DNA from: an uncultured Leucothrix sp.
GTDB lineage: Bacteria > Pseudomonadota > Gammaproteobacteria > Thiotrichales > Thiotrichaceae
Direction: 5' to 3'
Assembly (NCBI GenBank): GCA_938004025.1
Contig: CALKXC010000106.1
Coordinates: 1 to 8,032 of the forward strand
Length of the DNA: 8,032 bases
The notes below the pieces were generated by a model. It was not told the DNA's origin. It did not search any database and saw only the letters and a list, made by a program, of their open reading frames with translations. Each line of letters starts with the position of its first letter. Position 1 is the stretch's first letter. Made by a program: the position numbers and the translations under genes. This document shows, one piece after another, positions 1 to 6,066 of this stretch.

Positions 1-2
1 AC

Positions 3-113
3 AGAAGTAATGATGAAGATATTGCGAACACTCAAAACGAACCCCTTATATTTTTACATTCTATTGCGATACGAATGATGCAAAATTGTGGACTCATTAT
101 AGAAAAACCTTGA
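3..113 (+). CDS. Possible 3' end of an unidentified gene entering from the left
   Basis: Plus-strand frame 3 stays open from the window edge to a TGA at 111-113, giving a 36-residue tail that ends in ...GLIIEKP. I recognise no family in it. The other two plus frames stop by 78 and 10, and nothing convincing runs on the minus strand here. If real, the gene converges on xsc. An open frame of this length can occur by chance, so this is only a candidate. Confidence 0.25.
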   Translation, partial: RSNDEDIANTQNEPLIFLHSIAIRMMQNCGLIIEKP

Positions 114-125
114 GAAAATCGCATT

Positions 126-156
126 AAAAAAAGGCACGCCAACAATTGACGTGCCT
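126..156 (-). terminator. Rho-independent terminator of xsc
   Basis: The arms AGGCACG (132-138) and CGTGCCT (150-156) form a perfect 7-bp GC-rich stem with an 11-nt loop. Read on the minus strand the stem is followed directly by seven T (plus-strand A-run 126-132). It lies 44 bases beyond the xsc stop codon and has the right polarity for xsc only, since the plus-strand side has no T-run. Confidence 0.8.
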
Positions 157-164
157 AGCTACAA

Positions 165-190
165 ATCAGGCTAAATGAACTTGGCCTGAT
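165..190 (-). terminator. Second hairpin between the xsc stop and the main terminator
   Basis: ATCAGGC (165-171) pairs perfectly with GCCTGAT (184-190). Three further inner pairs (one a G-T wobble) give about 10 bp closing a 6-nt loop. It begins 10 bases after the xsc stop codon. On the minus strand it is followed by only a short TTTG, so it may be a weak tandem terminator or a 3' end-protecting stem rather than an independent terminator. Confidence 0.5.
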
Positions 191-199
191 AGAGACTAA

Positions 200-1963
200 T
201 TATACGTAGTCTTTGTATTTCTCAAGGTGACGTACTGGCGTTGAAAGTGCGTCTTTGCGGAACGGGTCGCCCAGTTCGCGAGTACACATGATTTCAAGAA
301 TAGTTGTCTTGCCTTCTTTCATTTGACGCTCAACCGCAGCTTTAAGTGCTGGACCAACCTCTTCCAACTTATCAACGGTTACGCCTTCAGCGCCCATTGC
401 ACGGCCGATACCAGCGAAGCTTTGGTTCTCAAGCTCACCAGCAACGAAACGACGTCCGTAGAAATCAACCTGATTCTTCTTTTCTGCACCCCATTGGCGG
501 TTATGGAAAACAACGGCTGTGACTGGAATGTTCTCGCGGACACAAGTCATTGTTTCCATCATGCTCATTCCCCATGCACCGTCACCAGCGTAAGAAATAG
601 CAGGACGCTCAGGAGCAGCAACCTTAGCACCCATGATTGTTGGTAAAGCGTAACCACAGTTACCAAAGCTCATTGGAGCGAAGAAGCTACGTGGCTTCTC
701 GAAACGTAAGTAGCTGTTTGCAACAGAGTTGATGTTACCAATATCTGTAGACACCATGGCATCTTCAGGCATTGCTTTTTCAAGCTCACGAAGCACTTGG
801 CGTGGGTGTAGGTAGCTTCCCTCTTCACCCGCTTGCTCTTCGATCATGTCTAGAGAGAAATCATCTTTCTCATGGATCCACTCATCAAGCTCTAATTCCC
901 AAGCAGCTTTGGTCTCAGCCGTGTGAGCCAAACGAGCATCTTTAGTAGAATCACAAGCAAGATCTTTATCAGCTAATAAGCGTGATAGAGCGATGGCTGC
1001 TGCACCTGCGTCACCACAAATCCCAACAGAAATCTTCTTAACAAGACCCAGCATGCGAGAGTTGCAATCGATCTGGATAATCTTTGCATCTTTAGGCCAG
1101 TAGTCCATGCCATGCTGAGGTAGGGTACCGAAGGGACCAAGACGTGTTCCTAATGCAATAACAACATCAGCTTCTGAGATCAAACGCATCGCAGCTTTTG
1201 AACCCTGATAACCTAGAGGGCCACACCACTGTGGATGGCTTGCAGGGAATGAATCGTTGTGTAAGTAGCTGTTTACTACTGGAGCGCCTAAACGCTCTGC
1301 CAGTGCGATACACTCATCAACCGCACCGCTCATTACTACACCACCACCAGAAACGATAACTGGGTTCTTCGCTTGTGCAATTAAGTCAGCAGCTTCTTGA
1401 AGTGACTTTTCACCACCCGCACCGCGTTCAATACGCATTGGCTGTGGGATTTCACATTCGATATCGCCGTAGAAGAAGTCACGAGGAATGTTTAGCTGTG
1501 TAGGGCCATTCTCATGCATTGCAATGTCGAAACAACGAGCTGTAAATTCAGCCATACGCTTAGGCACAGTGACGTGGCCTTGGTACTTTGTGATTGTCTC
1601 GAAGAACGGGAGCTGCTCAGCTTCTTGGAAACCACCAAGTCCTGTAGTCGATGCGCCTGTCTCAGGAGTGATACATACAACAGGACTATGTGCCCAGTAT
1701 GCTGCAGCAATCGCTGTAACGAAGTTAGTTATACCCGGGCCATTTTGGGCGATACAAACGCCATGACGACCAGAAACACGTGCAAAGCCATCAGCCATGT
1801 GGCCAGCACCTTGCTCATGAACAACAGGAATCAAACGAATTCCAGCAGGGGTGAAGATGTCCATAGCATCCATGAAAGCGGAGCCCATGATACCGAATAT
1901 TTCAGTAACATTGTTGGCAACCATTGTTTCCACAAAGGCTTCACTGGGTGTCATTTTCGTCAT
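200..1963 (-). CDS. xsc: Sulfoacetaldehyde acetyltransferase (Xsc)
   Basis: This cytosolic thiamine-diphosphate enzyme converts sulfoacetaldehyde plus phosphate into acetyl phosphate and sulfite, the C-S bond-breaking step shared by taurine, isethionate and related C2-sulfonate pathways. The 587-residue product is of normal family length. The N-terminal ThDP domain has the activating Glu at residue 50 (HEQGAGHMADGFAR). A central domain occupies roughly 190-330. The C-terminal ThDP domain has the cofactor/Mg motif GDGAWGM from 460 ending at Asn488 (FHNRQWGAEKKNQ), and the tail RHLEKYKDYV is Xsc-like rather than acetolactate-synthase-like. ATG at 1963 has AGGT nine bases upstream; a second ATG three codons in is a less likely start. 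The gene stands alone: the regulator is upstream, a terminator follows directly, and the frequently linked pta is absent here. Candidate operator boxes and a promoter lie at 2004-2077. Confidence 0.95.
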   Translation of the reverse strand: MTKMTPSEAFVETMVANNVTEIFGIMGSAFMDAMDIFTPAGIRLIPVVHEQGAGHMADGFARVSGRHGVCIAQNGPGITNFVTAIAAAYWAHSPVVCITPETGASTTGLGGFQEAEQLPFFETITKYQGHVTVPKRMAEFTARCFDIAMHENGPTQLNIPRDFFYGDIECEIPQPMRIERGAGGEKSLQEAADLIAQAKNPVIVSGGGVVMSGAVDECIALAERLGAPVVNSYLHNDSFPASHPQWCGPLGYQGSKAAMRLISEADVVIALGTRLGPFGTLPQHGMDYWPKDAKIIQIDCNSRMLGLVKKISVGICGDAGAAAIALSRLLADKDLACDSTKDARLAHTAETKAAWELELDEWIHEKDDFSLDMIEEQAGEEGSYLHPRQVLRELEKAMPEDAMVSTDIGNINSVANSYLRFEKPRSFFAPMSFGNCGYALPTIMGAKVAAPERPAISYAGDGAWGMSMMETMTCVRENIPVTAVVFHNRQWGAEKKNQVDFYGRRFVAGELENQSFAGIGRAMGAEGVTVDKLEEVGPALKAAVERQMKEGKTTILEIMCTRELGDPFRKDALSTPVRHLEKYKDYV

Positions 1964-2003
1964 TTGATATTTACCTGTCTATAAAAATTTTAAAGATGCT
2001 TAC

Positions 2004-2034
2004 ATTGTAACTTGGGAGATGCTAAAAAAATCAA
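2004..2034 (-). promoter_or_regulatory. Candidate xsc promoter
   Basis: On the minus strand TTGATT (2029-2034) and TACAAT (2004-2009) are separated by 19 bases, about 40 bases ahead of the xsc start. The -10 is good; the spacer is long and the -35 weak, as expected of an activator-dependent promoter. The paired CTGG boxes at 2045-2077 sit directly upstream. No transcript data support it. Confidence 0.4.
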
Positions 2035-2044
2035 AAGTGTCATA

Positions 2045-2077
2045 CTAGAACCAGAAGATCATAACAGTGGTACCAGT
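2045..2077 (-). promoter_or_regulatory. Candidate MocR/TauR operator upstream of xsc
   Basis: Two direct repeats on the minus strand, ACTGGTACCA (2077-2068) and TCTGGTTCTA (2055-2046), are offset by 22 bp, about two helical turns. They resemble the TCTGGCACCA boxes ahead of the neighbouring MocR gene. MocR regulators typically bind direct repeats, and as I recall the TauR site of Rhodobacter capsulatus begins CTGG. The position immediately upstream of the likely -35 fits an activator. Assignment is by motif resemblance and context only. Confidence 0.42.
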
Positions 2078-2136
2078 GGTTATATATATCCCAATAAATA
2101 GATATTTTTCAATTTAATGGAACTTTATAGTGTTAA

Positions 2137-3642
2137 TTAATGGACTTTTATTGTTTTTTGTTCAGGTGTGCGACCATACAGATAATCTGCGATCATCAAC
2201 ATTCCGGGCTCAATTTTATCAACCGGGATTGACGCATAACCGAGTCTAAAATGGTTTTTTGGTGCGGCATCCCCCATGAAGAAAACGCTGCCTGTTTCAA
2301 GCACTACACCCTGCTTTTCCAGTGCACTCGCCATTTCATCAACATCTAACTCTTCCGGGCCCTCCAGCCAAAAAGATGAGCCGCCAAAATTGGGAACACA
2401 TTTTAAACTAGGCAAGTGTTTCTCAATGCAATGATTCATCGCTTGCCAACGTTCTTTGTATATACCATGTAATCGGCCAATCATTTTATCGTAGTGGCCC
2501 AAGCTAATAAACAGCGCAGCCGCTCTTTGGTTATTGGCAGGGGCATGCCTGAACATAAGCCGTCTCAATGCTCGTGCTTCTTGAATCACCTTTTCAGGCG
2601 CTACCATATAACCGAGCCGAAGGCCTGGAGCAAACGTTTTTGAAGTACTGCCAACATAAATGACTTGCTCAGAGTCGGAAGAGCTTTTCAAAGCAGGTTG
2701 TGGTTCATGCTTGAAGTTAGACTCGGCTTCAAAGTCATCTTCAATAATCACTATATCTTTCTTAACCGCAGCTTCAAGTAATTGCTGCCTGCGTTTTTGT
2801 GACATTGTTACGCCGCTTGGCACTTGATGGCTTGGGGTGACATAAACCACATCACATTGAAATAGCTGCTCATCTACCACTACACCCTCTTCATCAATAT
2901 CTAAAGCAACTAGGTTGTCTGTTTTAAGTCCCATGATATTTCTAACGTCAGGGTAACCTGGGTTCTCAATGCCAACTCTTGTCCCTTCGCCTACAAGCAA
3001 GCTGGCAATAATATACAGTGCATTCTGAGCACCTAAAGTAATCATGATATTTTCGGGTCTTGTCCATATCCCTCGACGAGGCAGTACCCTTTTTTGAATT
3101 TGTTCGATCAATAATGGATCATCTTCATCAACTTGATCCGTGGCCCACTGGCGCATTTCACCGACATTTAAAGAATAATGTACGCATTCTCTCCATTCGT
3201 GAATGGGAATAAGGTTGAAGTCAAGTTGCCCAAAAATAAATGGGTAAGGTGAATCCTTCCAGTTTTTATTCTTTCGGATATTCCTTTGTAAAGAGGGTTG
3301 CTTTAATAATAGGCGGTTGCACCAAGCAGGCGTACTAGCTAAAGAACTATAGTTAGATTTTGGTTGATCTATTCGGTCACTATAAACCTGTGGGTTTATA
3401 AAAAAACCTTTTCTTTCATGGGAGTCCAAAAAGCCTTCATCAACTAGGTGCTGATAGGCAAGAACGACAGTGTTTCGTGCCACGTTAAGCTCTTTGGCTA
3501 ACTCTCTAGATGAGGGTAGCGGCTTATCAACTTCGAGCATCTTTTCCAAAGCGGCAGTGACAATGCCTTCTCGAATCTGAATCTGCAAACTCTTGGTGCT
3601 GCTACGATCAAGTTTAATTAAACGATTCCACAAGCTTTTCAA
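2137..3642 (-). CDS. MocR-family (GntR-HTH / aminotransferase-like) regulator, candidate TauR
   Basis: A pyridoxal-phosphate-dependent transcription factor: an N-terminal GntR winged helix-turn-helix (about 17-82, with LPSSRELAKELNVARNTV) is fused to a fold-type I aminotransferase-like domain that acts as effector sensor. The PLP domain shows TPSHQVPSGVTMS, the IIEDDFEAE Asp and the Schiff-base Lys335 in GSTSKTFAPGLRLGY. NHFRLGY near the C-terminus supplies the carboxylate/sulfonate-binding Arg. The usual EDDY is EDDF here, so a PLP-contacting Tyr may be Phe. The frame can be extended to a TTG at 3705, but that would run through the inverted-repeat operator; I prefer TTG at 3642, seven bases after AAGGA, giving 501 residues. 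Location just upstream of xsc suggests it senses taurine or a related amine, but other MocR roles (GabR- or PdxR-like) cannot be excluded. Confidence 0.9.
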   Translation of the reverse strand: MKSLWNRLIKLDRSSTKSLQIQIREGIVTAALEKMLEVDKPLPSSRELAKELNVARNTVVLAYQHLVDEGFLDSHERKGFFINPQVYSDRIDQPKSNYSSLASTPAWCNRLLLKQPSLQRNIRKNKNWKDSPYPFIFGQLDFNLIPIHEWRECVHYSLNVGEMRQWATDQVDEDDPLLIEQIQKRVLPRRGIWTRPENIMITLGAQNALYIIASLLVGEGTRVGIENPGYPDVRNIMGLKTDNLVALDIDEEGVVVDEQLFQCDVVYVTPSHQVPSGVTMSQKRRQQLLEAAVKKDIVIIEDDFEAESNFKHEPQPALKSSSDSEQVIYVGSTSKTFAPGLRLGYMVAPEKVIQEARALRRLMFRHAPANNQRAAALFISLGHYDKMIGRLHGIYKERWQAMNHCIEKHLPSLKCVPNFGGSSFWLEGPEELDVDEMASALEKQGVVLETGSVFFMGDAAPKNHFRLGYASIPVDKIEPGMLMIADYLYGRTPEQKTIKVH

Positions 3643-3649
3643 TGCAATG

Positions 3650-3654
3650 TCCTT
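3650..3654 (-). promoter_or_regulatory. Ribosome binding site fixing the MocR start
   Basis: Minus-strand AAGGA lies seven bases before the TTG at 3642-3640. It is the only good Shine-Dalgarno near the 5' end of this frame, and no ATG exists before the HTH domain. It therefore favours the TTG start over the longer in-frame extension. Confidence 0.6.
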
Positions 3655-3662
3655 AATGAAAT

Positions 3663-3719
3663 TGGTGCCAACATTCCAGCCAAACACAAAGACATCTGGC
3701 ACCAATTAATGGTGCCAGA
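3663..3719 (-). promoter_or_regulatory. Candidate autoregulatory operator: three TGGCACCA boxes upstream of the MocR gene
   Basis: A perfect 10-bp inverted repeat, TCTGGCACCA (3695-3704) and TGGTGCCAGA (3710-3719) around a 5-base spacer, is followed by a third copy GTTGGCACCA on the minus strand at 3672-3663. All three lie between the amine oxidase stop and the MocR start. The same motif, degenerate, occurs ahead of xsc. Autorepression is common for MocR proteins. The hairpin could also attenuate read-through from the amine oxidase gene, although the T-rich stretch after it on the minus strand is interrupted. Confidence 0.5.
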
Positions 3720-3748
3720 AATAGCGATTGATTACAATTGATAGAGGC

Positions 3749-5341
3749 TTAGTATAATCGACTATATTTAAACAAAAATGAGCCCGGTCTTAAAAACAAC
3801 ATCAGCAAAATTAAGGCTAATAACTCATGGACAGAAATTGAACCACCACCGCTGTTATTGGTATTAATCACAGCAGCTGTCACATCAACATGTATCTTGG
3901 TTCCATAAATCTCACCTGCGCTATCTCTAATGCTATACCAAAAGACATCCGTTCCAATAAAGCCGGCATCTGGCGTATAACGCACCTTGTTATCCACAAT
4001 CGAGGCTGTTCCATTAACTGGATTATCAAGCGTATTAATAGTTATACCTTGTCCAGTGTCATTAGCTAGTACATCGATAAGTATTGTCGTTGAAGCGCTA
4101 GTAGTAAAGTCGTCACCTGCACTCAAACGTAATGATATTGGAGGGGCGCTATCTAAACTTGGATTTGTAGTGTGCCAATCACGTGGAATAAGCTCAAATC
4201 CCGAAACATGAGCGTCCATCTTAGGTGCGTCTTCAGATCTTGGCATATGATAGAATGAGACTCCTACCCAAGTAATTATATCTTCATTGACAATAGATTC
4301 ATTGTTGACAAACTCACTCAGATTGTTAGTGCTACAGTTATTCACATCGGCATTATGTGATGCAAAAAGTTCACAGTCTTTCGCTTGAGTTACGTAGAAA
4401 TCATGATTAGTGAATGGCTCAAATGATGGCCCTACTTCACGTTGACCAGATTCATTAAGTCTTATCTCATAGGAGATCTTGTGCCCTTTGCGATTGGTTG
4501 TATTACTATCTTTAACGATCCATGAGCGCATCGTATAAGGGTTTACAGAACGACCTTCTTCCTTTGTAAAGTTAGTTATTTTTTTATATCGTTTGCCTTG
4601 CCAGATATCATGGTTAATTTCTTGAACTATATCGTTTTTACCCGTTCCATCTATATCAAAATCTAAGCGCCAGTAAAAATTATGCATGTGGGAAAGACCA
4701 ACTCGATTGCTAGAATCAACTACCCAACCGTAAGAGGCATTACCAGTCGAATCGAAACGCTGAAGCGCTCCCGTAGCAACAATCGTTGGGAGTATTCTGC
4801 CATCATCATGAAAATCCCAATCGATACCATAAATGTATTGCCCAACTTTAGAGATACTAAATACTTTAAGAAACTGAGAATTCTTCTGATTTATTCCTTT
4901 TCGATAGGCACTTCCGCTACTAAGGACCCGACTGCAAACAGCCGCCATGTTATTAAAAAATCCTAGTGTTCCATTTTTACACTCTTCCGCCCTTAAGTTG
5001 ACTAGGTTGTTATTCGAACCTCCGTCATTACCTAGGCCAAAATCTGATACATCGTGAAATCTAGCCCCATTATCGTCGTAAGGTACATGGATTTGAGCAA
5101 TAGAAGCCTCAAAAAGAACCATCCTACGAGTACCATTTTTTGGCGTGTAATAAATATGATGATAGATAATGCCTTGATTTTTATTGTGGGCCCAACACAT
5201 ATCCCATTTCGAGCCATTGGCTAGTGTTTTATTAATGTGATATCGGTCATCACAATGTTCTGCGGCTAATAAATTACTAGGTGCAATAAGACATAAGATA
5301 CCCAGAGTGAACAATATAGCGATAGATTTTATTTTACTCAT
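3749..5341 (-). CDS. Secreted copper amine oxidase homologue, catalytic domain only, with GlyGly-CTERM tail
   Basis: Probable quinoprotein oxidising a primary amine to aldehyde, ammonia and H2O2; substrate unknown. Numbering is for the 530-residue product. A signal peptide (1-26, cleavage near NLLA-A) leads into a copper amine oxidase catalytic domain (about 45-395). That domain shows VPY (Tyr88), the catalytic-base Asp97 in FHDVSDFGLG, the topaquinone-precursor Tyr169 in VGQYIY, and the copper ligands His218/His220 (SHMH) and His365 (FYHMPRSEDAP). Cys121/Cys136 may form the family disulfide. The N2/N3 domains of typical 640-760-residue enzymes are missing. A cadherin/Ig-like repeat follows (405-488, DVLANDTG and YTPDAGFIGTDVF). 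The C-terminus is a GlyGly-CTERM signal (SGGG at 497-500, a hydrophobic helix, Arg518), implying type II secretion and rhombosortase processing. ATG at 5341 is chosen because GGTGA lies five bases upstream; the GTG at 5350 overlaps that site. The usual NYD/EY motif is altered, so activity is uncertain. Confidence 0.85.
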   Translation of the reverse strand: MSKIKSIAILFTLGILCLIAPSNLLAAEHCDDRYHINKTLANGSKWDMCWAHNKNQGIIYHHIYYTPKNGTRRMVLFEASIAQIHVPYDDNGARFHDVSDFGLGNDGGSNNNLVNLRAEECKNGTLGFFNNMAAVCSRVLSSGSAYRKGINQKNSQFLKVFSISKVGQYIYGIDWDFHDDGRILPTIVATGALQRFDSTGNASYGWVVDSSNRVGLSHMHNFYWRLDFDIDGTGKNDIVQEINHDIWQGKRYKKITNFTKEEGRSVNPYTMRSWIVKDSNTTNRKGHKISYEIRLNESGQREVGPSFEPFTNHDFYVTQAKDCELFASHNADVNNCSTNNLSEFVNNESIVNEDIITWVGVSFYHMPRSEDAPKMDAHVSGFELIPRDWHTTNPSLDSAPPISLRLSAGDDFTTSASTTILIDVLANDTGQGITINTLDNPVNGTASIVDNKVRYTPDAGFIGTDVFWYSIRDSAGEIYGTKIHVDVTAAVINTNNSGGGSISVHELLALILLMLFLRPGSFLFKYSRLY

Positions 5342-5346
5342 TATTT

Positions 5347-5351
5347 TCACC
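5347..5351 (-). promoter_or_regulatory. Ribosome binding site choosing the ATG start of the amine oxidase
   Basis: Minus-strand GGTGA ends five bases before the ATG at 5341. It overlaps the alternative upstream GTG codon (5350-5348), so GTG cannot be the start that uses this site. The resulting N-terminus MSKIKSIAIL is a better signal peptide start. Confidence 0.5.
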
Positions 5352-5436
5352 GTATTTTTCAGTGTATTGCTATGAGCTTTTATTATTTCTCAGCGGATGT
5401 AAGCTTGTACTTTTTGTCGTGATTAAGGGGGATGGC

Positions 5437-5453
5437 TCTCCGACAGTCGGAGA
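5437..5453. repeat. Perfect 8-bp palindrome upstream of the amine oxidase gene
   Basis: TCTCCGAC and GTCGGAGA flank a single central A, giving a 17-base dyad about 96 bases upstream of the amine oxidase ATG. It has no adjoining T-run on either strand, so it fits a dimeric regulator's operator better than a terminator. The binding protein is unknown. No convincing -35/-10 pair could be assigned between it and the gene. Confidence 0.45.
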
Positions 5454-5472
5454 AGGTGGGAAACTAGACCAT

Positions 5473-5520
5473 AAAAAAACGCGGTGGTATGACCGAAAAT
5501 ATTGGGCATATCACCGCGTT
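5473..5520 (-). terminator. Rho-independent terminator downstream of the HNH-like gene
   Basis: AACGCGGTGGTATG (5478-5491) pairs with CATATCACCGCGTT (5507-5520): 14 bp with one G-T wobble and a 15-base loop. On the minus strand the stem runs into seven T (plus-strand A-run 5473-5479). It terminates leftward transcripts, most likely that of the gene at 5686-5955, and insulates the amine oxidase gene. There is no T-run on the plus-strand side. Confidence 0.8.
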
Positions 5521-5685
5521 AAATGTTCACTCAGTTAACTAGCATTGAGGGGAAGAGTGAAGCTAACTTTCATCTGAATCTACACCTGTAAAGTATAGTG
5601 TAATTTGCCACAAAAGGTATTAAATATCGGTAAGTAAGCCGTTACGATAAACAGCTTACTGAGTGGATAACGTGATTGCTAATCC
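5521..5685. other. Rest of the 344-base intergenic stretch; weak inverted repeats only
   Basis: I find no gene here. Two weak structures are visible: AGTAAGC (5633-5639) with GCTTACT (5654-5660), a 7-bp stem without a U-run, and CACTCAGT (5528-5535) with ACTGAGTG (5658-5665), an 8-bp inverted pair about 120 bases apart. Together they could be the long 3' untranslated region of the HNH-like gene or the remains of a small element. Neither possibility is well supported. Confidence 0.3.
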
Positions 5686-5955
5686 TTAAGATACGACTAT
5701 CTCAAGATGCTCGGGATTAATGCAAAGAGAATTCCCACACCCTTGCCTTACCTTTTTTCCTCGAGGTACATCACCGTAAAAGGCGACATAACTCGCATGA
5801 TGTGCTGTTTCTAGATGAACACTGCCACATGATTCTTTGATCATCGTTTGACCATATCCATCGACTGAAACTTTCCGTGTCCAAATGTAACAACCAGTAA
5901 TTTCGTTTAATTTTGTACAATCAAGCAGTCGTTGCTGCTCTTTTTTTGTCTGCAT
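5686..5955 (-). CDS. Small HNH-type nuclease-like protein with altered catalytic motif
   Basis: The 89-residue product has the layout of short HNH proteins common in phages and as orphans: CYIW (22-25), DGYGQ (32-36), AHHASY (51-56), FYGDVPRG, then the beta-beta-alpha metal core C73-G-N75-S-L-C78-I-N80-P-E-H83-L. Active relatives normally read H-x-C-D-N at the start of this core. Here it is Q71-G-C-G-N, so the general-base His is Gln and the Asp is Gly. Catalysis is therefore doubtful, and a DNA-binding remnant is possible. The ATG at 5955 has TAGGT upstream at an acceptable distance. The gene is monocistronic, between two gene-poor stretches, with a strong terminator downstream. There is no intron or inserted host gene around it, so homing is not evident. 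Confidence 0.75.
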   Translation of the reverse strand: MQTKKEQQRLLDCTKLNEITGCYIWTRKVSVDGYGQTMIKESCGSVHLETAHHASYVAFYGDVPRGKKVRQGCGNSLCINPEHLEIVVS

Positions 5956-5979
5956 GCCTTGATTACCTACCTAATCAGT

Positions 5980-6008
5980 TAATAACATTCCCTCGCAGAC
6001 TTTTTCAA
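5980..6008 (-). promoter_or_regulatory. Weak promoter candidate for the HNH-like gene
   Basis: Minus-strand TTGAAA (6003-6008) and TTATTA (5980-5985) are spaced 17 bp, about 25 bases before the start codon. The -35 is good, the -10 poor. The AT-rich DNA further upstream (6010-6060) offers other possible -10 hexamers, so the assignment is tentative. Confidence 0.25.
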
Positions 6009-6066
6009 AAGATAACACACTTTAATAATATATTAGAATGATTTTTTAATAAAATTTGTGCATTAG

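Noticed and set aside
200..1963. Acetolactate synthase or another ThDP decarboxylase instead of Xsc
   Set aside because: The length, the C-terminal RHLEKYKDYV and the N-terminal GIMGSAFMDAMDIF region fit Xsc, and the neighbouring MocR regulator supports a sulfonate role.
1514..1984. 156-residue open frame on the plus strand antisense to xsc, with others at 323-646 and 1488-1766
   Set aside because: They are antisense shadows of a clear, well-conserved xsc frame, show no recognisable domain and lack credible ribosome sites.
3695..3719. The inverted repeat read as a terminator of the amine oxidase gene
   Set aside because: The stem is strong but the minus-strand T-rich stretch after it is broken up, and the same motif recurs ahead of xsc, so operator is the better first reading. 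A dual role is not excluded.
3661..3720. TGGCAC followed by ATTGG, resembling a sigma-54 -24/-12 promoter
   Set aside because: The spacing is off by one and the -12 element reads GG instead of GC; the boxes are explained better as repeated regulator sites.
5260..5341. Amine oxidase homologue as a lipoprotein via the Cys in LGILCLIA
   Set aside because: Leu at -1 and Ile at -2 to that Cys do not form a lipobox, and a normal signal peptidase I site near NLLA-A follows.
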